Source of the DNA: Brachyspira pilosicoli P43/6/78
Lineage (GTDB): Bacteria > Spirochaetota > Brachyspiria > Brachyspirales > Brachyspiraceae
NCBI RefSeq assembly: GCF_000325665.1
Contig: NC_019908.1
Span: 1,240,001 to 1,304,000, forward strand
Direction of reading: 5' to 3'
DNA: 64,000 nt
Positions 9,208 through 17,973 of this stretch are shown here, in pieces (within the stretch, counting starts at the first letter, position 1; each line of letters opens with the position of its first letter). Position numbers and translations under genes: made by a program. The notes beneath the pieces were generated by a model. The model saw only the letters and a list, made by a program, of their open reading frames with translations, did not search any database and was not told the DNA's origin.

Positions 9208-11862
9208 ATGAAACATACTTTAGAAGGGCCATATACCCCTAAGAACATCGAAGACAAATTATATAATTTTTGGAAAACTAGCGGATTTTTCCATGCTGTT
9301 ATGGATAAAAATAAAGAACCATATTCTATAGTCATACCTCCTCCAAATGTTACAGGCGTACTTCATATGGGACATGGTCTTAATAATACGCTTCAGGATA
9401 TACTTATAAGATTCCATAGAATGCTTGGAAAATGTACTTTATGGATGCCTGGTACTGACCATGCTGGTATTGCTACTCAAAACGTTGTAGAGAGAAGATT
9501 AAAAGCAGAAGGCAAAAACAAACATGATTTGGGAAGAGAGGCTTTTGTTAAAAAAACTTGGGAAGTAGCTAATGAGCATCACTCTATCATAGTAAAACAG
9601 TTGGAAAAAATAGGCTGTTCTTGCGATTGGGAGAGAGAGAGATTTACTCTTGACGAAGGCTTAAGCAATGCTGTTAGAGAGGTATTTGTTGAACTTTATA
9701 ATCAAGGTTTAATATATAGAGGAAAATATCTTATTAACTATTGTCCTAGCTGCGGTACTGCTTTGGCTAATGATGAAGTTGAACACGAAGAAGTTGCTGG
9801 TGCTTTATATCATGTTAAATACCAAATAGAAGGAAAAGATGAATATATTGAAATAGCTACTACAAGACCTGAAACTATTTTAGCTGACGTTGCTATTGCT
9901 GTTCACCCAGATGATGAAAGATATGCTCATCTTACAGAACAAGATGTTTTAATACTTCCTATAGTAGGCAGAAAATTAAGACTAGTAAAAGATACTTATG
10001 TTGATAAAGAGTTTGGTACAGGAGCTTTAAAAATAACTCCAGCACATGACCCTAATGACTTTGCTATAGCTCAAAGACATAATTTAGAAATAATAAATAT
10101 ACTTAATGCAGACGGCACGTTCAATGAAAATACACCTGCTAATTATCAAGGTAAAAATGTAAAAGAAGCAAGAGATTTAATTATAAAAGAACTTGAAGAG
10201 ATAGGTGCATTCGTTGGAAAAGACAACATCAAACACCAAGTAGGACACTGTTACAGATGTCATAATGTTGTAGAGCCTTATTACAGCGATCAGTGGTTTG
10301 TAAAAATGAAGCCTTTAGCAGAAAAAGCATACAAGGCTGTTAATGACGGCAATACAAAAATATACCCTGAAAGATGGATTAACACTTATAATCACTGGAT
10401 GACTGATATTAGAGATTGGTGTATAAGCAGACAATTATGGTGGGGACATAGGATACCTGTTTGGTACTGTGATGATTGTGGTGAGATGATGGTATCAAAA
10501 ACTGATGTTACAGAATGCAGTAAATGTAAAAGCAAAAATATTCATCAAGATGAAGATGTACTTGATACTTGGTTTTCTTCTTGGTTATGGCCTTTCTCTA
10601 CTTTCGGCTGGCCTGAAGTTAATGAAGAGTTAAAATATTTCTACCCTACTACTGCACTTGTTACAGGTTATGATATATTATTCTTCTGGGTTGCTAGAAT
10701 GATTATGGCAGGAACTCATTTTATGAATGATGTACCTTTCAAAGATGTTTATCTTAACGGACTTATAAGAGATAAAATCGGAAGAAAAATGTCTAAGAGT
10801 TTAGGAAATGGTATTGACCCTATAGAAATCATAGACGAACATGGAGCTGATGCATTCAGATTTACTTTATCATTCATAACTTCATTAGGCGGACAGGATA
10901 TTTGGCTTGACAGAGAACTTTTCAAAATGGGCGGAAAGTTTGCTAATAAAATCTACAACAGTGCTAAATATATTTTTGGTAATATTGAAGACAATGCTAA
11001 TATAAAAGATTTAGATACTTACACTCTTGAAAATAAAGATAAATGGATATTATCAAGACTTCAGAAAGCTATTGAATCAACTACTCAAAAATTAAAAGAG
11101 TATAGATTCGATGAGGCTTCTCAGACAATTTATAAATTCTATTGGAATGAATTCTGTGATTGGTACATAGAAATAAGTAAATTCGATTTGAAAGATGAAA
11201 GCAAAAAAGAAAAAACTATTGCTGTATTATTATATGTACTTGAAGAATCAATGGCTATGATTCACCCATTTATGCCATTTATCACAGAAGAAATTTATTC
11301 TAATTTACCAAAGCATAATATTGATTCAAAAGCTTTGATGATTAGAGAGTATCCAAAATCTAATGCTAAATATATATTTGAAGATATAGAAAAAGATTTC
11401 AACTTGATTCAAGACATTGTTTCAGGAATAAGAAATTCTCGCTCATCATTTAATTTGCCTCCAAACAAAAAACTTGATGTAATAATTCGCTATACTTCAG
11501 ATTATTTCAAAAATACTGCAGAAAGCTATAAAGATATTATATCAGCACTTTCACTTACAGAATCATTAAATATAATCTCTTCAAAAGATAGTGATAGAAA
11601 TAAGGGTTCATTTGTTAAAGTATTTGAAGGTGGTGAGATAAATGTTAATCTTGTAGGCATAATAGATTTAGAAGCAGAGAAGAAAAGATTAGAAAAAGAA
11701 GCAGCAGGATACAAAAAAGATTTGGAAGCTGTAAACAAAAAACTTTCTAATGAAAACTTTATGAGTAAAGCTAAACAAGAAGCTATTGATACTGAAAACA
11801 GAAAGAAAAAAGAGTTTGAAGATAAATTAAAAGGTATAGAGGAAGTTTTGGCTTCTTTATAA
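9208..11862 (+). CDS. valS: Valine--tRNA ligase
   Basis: Class I aminoacyl-tRNA synthetase charging tRNA-Val. The HIGH-type motif HMGH is at residues 53-56 within PPNVTGVLHMGHG, and KMSKS is at 527-531. An editing domain lies between them, with TTRPETILADVA. Two Cys pairs (CPSC, and CDDC with a later CSKC) resemble zinc knuckles. The last 60 residues form the ValS-type coiled coil. The ATG at 9208 is preceded by GGAGGAA and gives 884 residues, the normal size. An upstream in-frame TTG at 9184 is less likely because it lies before this ribosome-binding site. Intact despite many A-runs, so this part of the assembly looks sound. Confidence 0.97.
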   Translation: MKHTLEGPYTPKNIEDKLYNFWKTSGFFHAVMDKNKEPYSIVIPPPNVTGVLHMGHGLNNTLQDILIRFHRMLGKCTLWMPGTDHAGIATQNVVERRLKAEGKNKHDLGREAFVKKTWEVANEHHSIIVKQLEKIGCSCDWERERFTLDEGLSNAVREVFVELYNQGLIYRGKYLINYCPSCGTALANDEVEHEEVAGALYHVKYQIEGKDEYIEIATTRPETILADVAIAVHPDDERYAHLTEQDVLILPIVGRKLRLVKDTYVDKEFGTGALKITPAHDPNDFAIAQRHNLEIINILNADGTFNENTPANYQGKNVKEARDLIIKELEEIGAFVGKDNIKHQVGHCYRCHNVVEPYYSDQWFVKMKPLAEKAYKAVNDGNTKIYPERWINTYNHWMTDIRDWCISRQLWWGHRIPVWYCDDCGEMMVSKTDVTECSKCKSKNIHQDEDVLDTWFSSWLWPFSTFGWPEVNEELKYFYPTTALVTGYDILFFWVARMIMAGTHFMNDVPFKDVYLNGLIRDKIGRKMSKSLGNGIDPIEIIDEHGADAFRFTLSFITSLGGQDIWLDRELFKMGGKFANKIYNSAKYIFGNIEDNANIKDLDTYTLENKDKWILSRLQKAIESTTQKLKEYRFDEASQTIYKFYWNEFCDWYIEISKFDLKDESKKEKTIAVLLYVLEESMAMIHPFMPFITEEIYSNLPKHNIDSKALMIREYPKSNAKYIFEDIEKDFNLIQDIVSGIRNSRSSFNLPPNKKLDVIIRYTSDYFKNTAESYKDIISALSLTESLNIISSKDSDRNKGSFVKVFEGGEINVNLVGIIDLEAEKKRLEKEAAGYKKDLEAVNKKLSNENFMSKAKQEAIDTENRKKKEFEDKLKGIEEVLASL

Positions 11863-11883
11863 TTTTTATAATATTTCGTAATT

Positions 11884-11925
11884 AAAAACTTGGCTTATGT
11901 TTATTAATGTAAGTCAAGTTTTTTA
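11884..11925 (+). terminator. Rho-independent terminator of valS
   Basis: The arms AACTTGGCTTA and TAAGTCAAGTT (one G-U pair) flank an 11-base loop and are followed by a T-run. Confidence 0.85.
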
Positions 11926-11943
11926 TTTTAACTAATTTATGAC

Positions 11944-11971
11944 TTGACAAATAATTATTATTTCATATTAT
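11944..11971 (+). promoter_or_regulatory. Promoter of the DUF2806 gene
   Basis: TTGACA at 11944-11949 and TATTAT at 11966-11971 with 16-bp spacing, 25 bp before the ATG. Confidence 0.65.
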
Positions 11972-11995
11972 AAAAAACAACTATGGAATGTAATT

Positions 11996-13014
11996 ATGGA
12001 AATAAAAGATTTAGCAGGATTATCTGAACCACTAAAAAAATTAGTAGAAACTATTTCTAATGCCATTGGAAAATTATATGAACCAACGCATATTAAAAGG
12101 ATTGCAAAAGCAAAGTCATTTAAAAGAGATTTAGAGTTAAAAGATAAATTAAAGGAAATAAATGAAATATCTAATGTAGTAGAAAAAAAGAAATAGTCAA
12201 TATTAATTATTACACAAATAATGTTTCCTTAGACAATAAACCAATATTAGAAAGAACATATAATAGACTTTTATATCAGGAAATAGAAAGAACAAATAAT
12301 ATTGACAATATTGTAATAAAAGTTATTGAAAAATTAAAAGATGAAGAAAAAGTTTCTGATGATCCTGTAAATAAAGATTGGAGTAAAAGATTTTTTAATA
12401 TAGCAGAAAATATAAGCGATGACTATATGCAAGAATTATGGTCTAGAGTATTGGCTGGAGAAATAAAACAACCTAATAGCTTTTCGCTTAGAACTTTGGA
12501 AACATTAAAAAATATATCTAAAGAAGAAGCAGAACTTTTTGTAAAAATATCTAAATTTTTATTTTATAGCATTAATAATGAATATTTTTTATTTAAAAAT
12601 ATGACTTTATTGGAAAAATATAATATTAAATTTTTAGATATACTAAAACTTATGGATGCAGGTTTATTTGTTAGCATAGAAAGATTATTTATTAATCTTT
12701 CTGAAAATAATACAACTATATTGAATAATGGCTATTATTTTCAAATAAAATTAATAAATGGTATTAATATTTTTGATATAAAAAATAATATTAATAGCTC
12801 TCAAATACCAATATATAAAGTATCTGAAGCAGGAAAAGAAATATTAAAATTAGTAGATGAAAAATGTTCAAATAATGATTTTTTTATTGATAATATTAAA
12901 TATATAAAGAAAAACTATTGGAATGTAGAGCTCATATTGAGAGAAGTAGAAAGAATTGATTTTGAAAACGGTTTGATACATACTAAAAATAATAATTTGA
13001 TTAATAGTATATAA
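11996..13014 (+). CDS. DUF2806-family protein, interrupted by a -1 frameshift
   Basis: Function unknown. The first frame (11996-12196, 66 residues) opens EIKDLAGLSEPLKKLVETIS and stops at TAG 12194. The -1 frame is open from 12190 to 13014 and continues the same family: residues matching RLLYQEIERTNNI, then a D-W-x-K-R-F-F-N-I-A-E-N-I-S-D segment, then MQELWSRVLAGEI and FSLRTLETLKNIS. These are hallmarks of DUF2806 as I remember it. The frames join exactly at A AAA AAG (12184-12190). The joined product would be about 340 residues. An independent start at the ATG 12427 would lose a third of the protein. Either the gene is decoded by frameshifting, or one A has been lost from the run. It has its own promoter and sits beside a toxin-antitoxin pair. 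Confidence 0.72.
12184..12190 (+). other. A AAA AAG slippery heptamer, possible programmed -1 frameshift site
   Basis: The zero-frame codons are GAA AAA AAG AAA TAG, so the heptamer is in the exact phase used by dnaX, and a one-base slip enters the open downstream frame two codons before the stop. Stimulators are weak: a 6-bp A/T stem at 12206-12222, and AAGGA at 12152-12156, farther upstream than is usual. Confidence 0.45.
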
Positions 13015-13046
13015 AATATTTTGATTTTGAAAATCTATTTGTATAC

Positions 13047-13102
13047 AAACTCATTATAAATAATATATAAAAAAATAGTTTAATTATTTTTATAATGAGT
13101 TT
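13047..13102. terminator. Long inverted repeat between convergent genes, overlapping the toxin gene end
   Basis: Fourteen-base perfect arms: AAACTCATTATAAA at 13047-13060 and its complement at 13089-13102, 28 bases apart. The second arm encodes the last residues of the toxin. It could terminate transcription from both sides. Confidence 0.5.
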
Positions 13103-13346
13103 TACAACCAACTATAAATAAATTATTGTCTTCAATATAGTATACTAATCTATGTTCATGATTTATTCGCCTTGAATACAATCCATTCAACTCACCTTTT
13201 AATCTCTCTGGTTTTCCTGTACCAATTAATAAGCCATTTCTTTCTATGTCTTTTATAAGATCATTAATTTTCTGTAATATTTTTTTGTCATTCTTTTGAA
13301 AATAAAGATAATCTTCCCAAGCTTTATCATAAAAAATTTTATTCAT
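13080..13346 (-). CDS. yoeB: YoeB/Txe-family toxin (ribosome-dependent mRNA endonuclease)
   Basis: An 88-residue RelE-fold toxin that would bind the ribosomal A site and cut mRNA, halting growth when its antitoxin is lost. The match to YoeB is clear: WEDYLYFQ at 10-17, GKPERLKGEL at 44-53, SRRINHEHRLVYY at 58-70 and THY at 83-85. The catalytic residues known in E. coli YoeB align to Glu47, Arg66, His84 and Tyr85, so it should be active. The start overlaps the antitoxin end by 8 bp, so translation is coupled. Confidence 0.93.
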   Translation of the reverse strand: MNKIFYDKAWEDYLYFQKNDKKILQKINDLIKDIERNGLLIGTGKPERLKGELNGLYSRRINHEHRLVYYIEDNNLFIVGCKTHYKNN

Positions 13347-13617
13347 TTAATAACTCTCTTTTATGTCCTAATCCAGATTTTAATTCCAAATATCCTTCTT
13401 TTAAAAATTTTATATTTTCTTCATTGTAGAAATTATCTTCTTCATTATTTATATCTAATTGTTTAGTTTTTTCTATTTTAAATGGGATAGACTGAGTATT
13501 TATAGATGTTCTCAAAAATATATTAATAGCTGTATTAAAATCCAATCCAAGATCATTGAAAAGTTTATCAGCTTCATTTTTTAATTTATCATCAATTTTA
13601 ATAGTTATTTCGGACAT
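13339..13617 (-). CDS. RelB/DinJ-family antitoxin
   Basis: A 92-residue antitoxin. The N-terminal ribbon-helix-helix part (ITIKIDDKLKNEADKLF, then LGLDFNTAINIFLRTSI) is typical of DinJ/RelB and should dimerise and bind the operator of its own promoter. The acidic, flexible C-terminal half would wrap the toxin. It precedes the toxin gene and overlaps it by 8 bp. The pairing of a DinJ-type antitoxin with a YoeB-type toxin is a mixed pair; YoeB is classically paired with YefM. Start at ATG 13617 is supported by GGAG nine bases upstream. Confidence 0.88.
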   Translation of the reverse strand: MSEITIKIDDKLKNEADKLFNDLGLDFNTAINIFLRTSINTQSIPFKIEKTKQLDINNEEDNFYNEENIKFLKEGYLELKSGLGHKRELLNE

Positions 13618-13641
13618 TTATATTGCTCCATAAATATTTAG

Positions 13642-13678
13642 TATAATCTTATTATATCTATAAACTAATTAAATACAA
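13642..13678 (-). promoter_or_regulatory. Toxin-antitoxin promoter with palindromic operator candidate
   Basis: On the minus strand TTGTAT (13673-13678) and TATAAT (13651-13656) are 16 bp apart. The -10 is one arm of TATAAT-N3-ATTATA at 13642-13656, a plausible site for the RHH antitoxin. Confidence 0.5.
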
Positions 13679-13751
13679 TATTATTTTGTTAGTTTAGTCA
13701 ATTAAAAAATTAACTCTATACAAAATATATTTATATAGACTTGAAAAACAA

Positions 13752-15095
13752 TTAAGCTCTAATTAAAATATCAATACTTCTATTTTTATATAAAGCTATT
13801 GACACTATTAATGTTATAATCTCGCTTATAGGAAGAACTAACACAAGCCCTAAAAATCCTAATATATTCGGCAAAGTAAGTACAAGTAAAACAGGTAAAA
13901 TTAAAGTTCTTAAGGCTGCAATCAAAGCAGATGCTCCAGCTTTTTGAATTGAAGTATAATAGGCACTCATTATTATATTTATACCAACACATATAAATAT
14001 AGGTATAGATGCCCTTACAAAAAATATAGCATCTTCATTTGTTTTTGAATCAATGTTTTTTAACAGAACATTAACTAATATACTTGGATTTATAAGTAAT
14101 ACTATAGAAGCTAATATTGATATTGATGAAACAAATATTATTCCCATTCTTAGAAAATCTTTCATTTTATTTTTGTTTTTAGCTCCATAAGAAACACTTA
14201 TTAAAGATGATAAAATCTCTCCTATATCGCTTGCTATCATTATAAAAAATGTAATTATATAATTTGCAGCAGAATAAATAAGTATTCCGTTATTTCCTAA
14301 TATTTTGTATGCTGTTATATTAAATAGCCAAGGTATTATACCAGAAGAAATATTACTTAAAAACTCTGAAAATCCATTTAATATAGCTTTAAATATATTA
14401 CTCCAACCTCCATATACTTTAATAATTTTTATTTTGCATTTAGTATTAAAAAAATATGATATCCCTATAATAAATGAAATAATATACGAAAAAGCTGTAG
14501 CCCAAGCAGCACCAGAAATACCCAATTTTAATACTACAATAAACAATGCATCTAATATTATATTGAATAAAGATGAAATGATAAACATTAATGATGCAAA
14601 CTTTGGAGAACCGTTAAGCCTTATAAATTGACTAAACACATAAGCCATTCCCCAGAAAAATACTGCTACAATAACACCATTAATATACTCTAATGAAAAA
14701 TTATATATATCTCCATGTGCTCCAAATAATGGAAGTAATGTTTCTCTGAATATATAAATTAATATTAATATAGGAGTAGTTAAAGTTAAAACCATTATCA
14801 AAGTTTGGGTAAATATTAAACTTGCACGTCTCATATTATTTTCACCAATGCACTTTCCTGCTATTGCAATAGAGCCTAATGTAAGCATAACATATAATGC
14901 AAATGATAAAGCTGTAATAGGCCAAACAATACCTATTGCAGAAAATGCTTCTGATGATATAAAATTCGCTACAAATAATCCATCTATAAAGACTGCTGAG
15001 CTTTCTGTAAGCATTCCGAGCATACTTGGAATTGCATAGTTTATAAATATTTTTTTACTAGAGTTTTCTTTTAAAACTTTATTATTAAGATACAT
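13752..15095 (-). CDS. MATE-family efflux transporter
   Basis: 447 residues, about twelve membrane helices in two repeats. The opening FINYAIPSMLGMLTESSAVFIDGLFVANFI and the internal FSQFIRLNGSPKFA are typical of the MepA/DinF side of the MATE family. It would export organic cations or a metabolite using an ion gradient. An upstream promoter at 15299-15327 implies an unusually long leader of almost 200 bases. It is transcribed in the same direction as the toxin-antitoxin pair but separated from it by 134 bp with its own promoter. Substrate unknown. Confidence 0.88.
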   Translation of the reverse strand: MYLNNKVLKENSSKKIFINYAIPSMLGMLTESSAVFIDGLFVANFISSEAFSAIGIVWPITALSFALYVMLTLGSIAIAGKCIGENNMRRASLIFTQTLIMVLTLTTPILILIYIFRETLLPLFGAHGDIYNFSLEYINGVIVAVFFWGMAYVFSQFIRLNGSPKFASLMFIISSLFNIILDALFIVVLKLGISGAAWATAFSYIISFIIGISYFFNTKCKIKIIKVYGGWSNIFKAILNGFSEFLSNISSGIIPWLFNITAYKILGNNGILIYSAANYIITFFIMIASDIGEILSSLISVSYGAKNKNKMKDFLRMGIIFVSSISILASIVLLINPSILVNVLLKNIDSKTNEDAIFFVRASIPIFICVGINIIMSAYYTSIQKAGASALIAALRTLILPVLLVLTLPNILGFLGLVLVLPISEIITLIVSIALYKNRSIDILIRA

Positions 15096-15290
15096 AATAT
15101 ACTCCGTAGATTGGCATATAAATTTTTATAAAATATTTCTATTGATTAAATTAAAAAAATTATTAAATGAATTAGAATACTTTTGTAATTGATTTGTATA
15201 TAAAAAATAATATACTAAGTTTTGAGGGTATAAATATTTTTAAATAAGATAACATTTATTTATCCTTATAAAAAATAAAGTCCGATTATG

Positions 15291-15327
15291 TACTATTTAG
15301 TATAGAGTATTTTTTCTCTTATGTCAA
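15291..15327 (-). promoter_or_regulatory. Promoter with palindromic operator candidate, upstream of the MATE gene
   Basis: On the minus strand TTGACA (15322-15327) and TATACT (15299-15304) are exactly 17 bp apart. The palindrome TACTATTTAGTA at 15291-15302 overlaps the -10 and the expected start site. The transcript would carry about 195 untranslated bases before the ATG at 15095. Confidence 0.65.
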
Positions 15328-15384
15328 TACTATTCTTTTAACTTTGATAAGTTATAATGTTTACTTTATAAATAAAATATAAAA

Positions 15385-17935
15385 TTAATCTATAATAAAA
15401 TCATTAAGCTTGAAACTGCAAATTATAAACACCAAAAATGTATAAATAAATCTGCTGCTAATTTTGTTGTAATTTTGATTTCCAAAACTAAGTTTAATTT
15501 CTATTATATCATCATGTTCTATATCTTCATCAATATCTGCTGAGATTGAAAATATATCATCATCATTTGATTGAAATGTATATGTTTCTCCAAACTTATC
15601 ATGAGCATACATTTCATATCTTTTTGCAAAATCCTTAAAAGCTCCGTAAGTTCCTTCTATGGTTGATAATTTTTTTACCTCTTTTTGCAAACTATTTTTA
15701 TTTAATTTCACTAGTTTTAATTGCTCTAGAGGCTGTGATAATTGATAATCTTTAAGATGTTTTATCCATTTATTTATAGTTTTATCGTCCATTTCTACAG
15801 GGCTTGCTAAACCAACAAAACTATCAGCATCAATTTTTATTTCTTTATTTTCAGAATCTATATATTTATCTTTGCCTAAATATCTAAAAGTTGTTATAAT
15901 TTTTTTGTTTTTGTCATACAAATTCCATATTAAAGTAGATGCAAATTTGTTCATTAAAATATTATCAATAAAATATTCTCTAAATAAATCATAGCTATAT
16001 ATTTCGCCGTCTATTAATATGATGCTTAAAAGATAAGAATTTGCCCTCATAAACTTATGTATTTCTTTTTCTAAATTTTGTATTTCTTCTTTTAAATCTT
16101 CATTAATTTTTTTAGGCATACTTTTTAATATTTTATCATTTTTTATATCAAACAAACTTAAAGAATAATCGCTATTTAAAATTAATTTATAATCTTTATT
16201 GAACTCTCTTTCACCTTTAGAATTAAATCCCAAATTTGGCATACACTTTAATTTAAACTCGCTATAGCTAATATTCATTTTTTCAAGAACTTCATCAATA
16301 ATTTTAGAAGCTTCTTTTTTTATATCTCTTTTCTTTGTAGTAGTATATATTTCATATAATAATTTTAGAGCATATTTATGTTTGATATTAAGCTTTATTA
16401 GTGAAAGAAAAAAATTAGAATCGAATTTTAATTCATATATATCTTTTAAAGCTTCATCTCCTCCATATATTCCATAAATTAAACAAGCAGCATCTCCTTT
16501 ATTTTCTAAATAAAACTCTTTAATTTGTTTTACAAATGTTTCCATATCAAGCAAGTTTACTATATCATCAATTCTTTTTAATCTTATAATATTACTCAAA
16601 GATAAATACTCTGAATATATATACTTTATAACTTTAATATTTACTTCTCTTGATTTATCTTTTATTAAAACATTAGTGTTATTTATAAACTTAAGTCTTT
16701 TATCTTCTTTGTAATTATTTTTTATATAATTTTCTGCATCTTCTATAGTTGCAAAATTATCTTCAGAAATTGAAAGCTCTTCTCTAAAATCACTTTCAAT
16801 TTTTTTTCTTCAATCTTACAATTTTTTTATTTTTATCTTTAAGTATTAAATTATATATTTCTTTTGCATTATTATTTGTTATAGTTATATAATTTTCTTT
16901 AGGATAAAAAACTTGCATATATACTTTAAGTCTTGTATGTAATTTTTCCTCATCATCGCAAAAAGTACCAACTTCCTGCAAATTATCTAAATTCCAATTT
17001 TCTAAAGATTCATAACAATCATACTTGTAAGCAAATCTAAATAGTCCAGCTGCAGTTATTAATTTTTGTGTATTCCATTTATCAAGAGGCTGATTAAAAC
17101 TTTGTGCCATATAAAACATCATATCCATATTTTCTACATTAGATACATTCCAACTATTTAAAGGCTGATTAAATTTAGTACATGAAAAAAATGTCTTTTC
17201 CATATTTACAACATTAGAAGTGTCCCATTTATCAAAAGGCTGATTCAATTTATCGCATTGCCTAAACAAAGAATCCATATTCGTAACATTAGAAACGTCC
17301 CAATCATTAAGATTCTGATTAAAAGCATCACAATATGCAAACATACTTGATAAATCTTTAACTTTATTTATATTCCAAGTATTTAAAGGCTTATTAAATC
17401 TTTTTGCCCTAATAAACATATTAGACATATCTTCAACATTAGAAGTATCCCATTTATCCAAAGGCTGATTAAAAAATTCACATTCCTGAAACATTCCTCT
17501 CATATTTTTTACTTTTGATGTGTTCCAGCTATTTAAAGGCTGATTAAACTCTTTGGCTCCGCAAAACATAAATGACATGTCTTCAACATTAGAAACGTCC
17601 CAATTATCTAAAGGCTGATCAAAATTAGAACAATAAGCAAACATATTATTCATACTTGTTACTTTAGATACATTCCAATTACTTAAATCCTGATCAAAAT
17701 CTATAGATGAATATCTTACAAGCATATTATAACCCATATATGCAAACATCATATCCATATTTGTAACATTAGAAACGTCCCAATCTTCTATGCCTTCAAA
17801 ATCTTTTCTTTTGCTTTCATAAAAAAGTTTACTCATATCTGTAATAAGACTTGTATCAACATCATAAAGTTTTATACCATCAGTAAATACCAATTTTTTT
17901 AATTCCGTTTTTGTTGTTGGTTTATATTTTTTCAT
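15385..17935 (-). pseudogene. BspA-like repeat / DUF4132-like protein, frameshifted at an A8 run
   Basis: Two pieces of one gene. 16796-17935 encodes the N-terminal DUF285-type repeats (about ten 25-residue units such as FNQPLDNWDVSNVEDM) and ends prematurely after LKKKN. The next frame is open from about 16799 to 15385 and matches the C-terminal half of the two intact paralogues, including IYGGDEALKDIYEL, ASTLIWNLYDKNKK and SPVEMDD followed by a SQPLEQLKLV segment. The break is at eight A on the coding strand (plus positions 16800-16807); removing one A gives LKKKIESDF, in line with LKKRLETDF and LKKRLESEF in the paralogues. An internal ATG at 16599 could start a C-terminal piece. It may be dead, phase-variable, or rescued by slippage. 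It starts 38 bp after the next paralogue, with AGGAG before the ATG. Confidence 0.85.
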
Positions 17936-17973
17936 AACTTCTCCTAAAGATTGTTAGATAATTTTATCATGTA

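Noticed and set aside
14305-14631. Open frame of 108 codons on the plus strand inside the second MATE gene
   Set aside because: It is antisense to a clear membrane protein, has no ribosome-binding site, and its composition mirrors the real gene.
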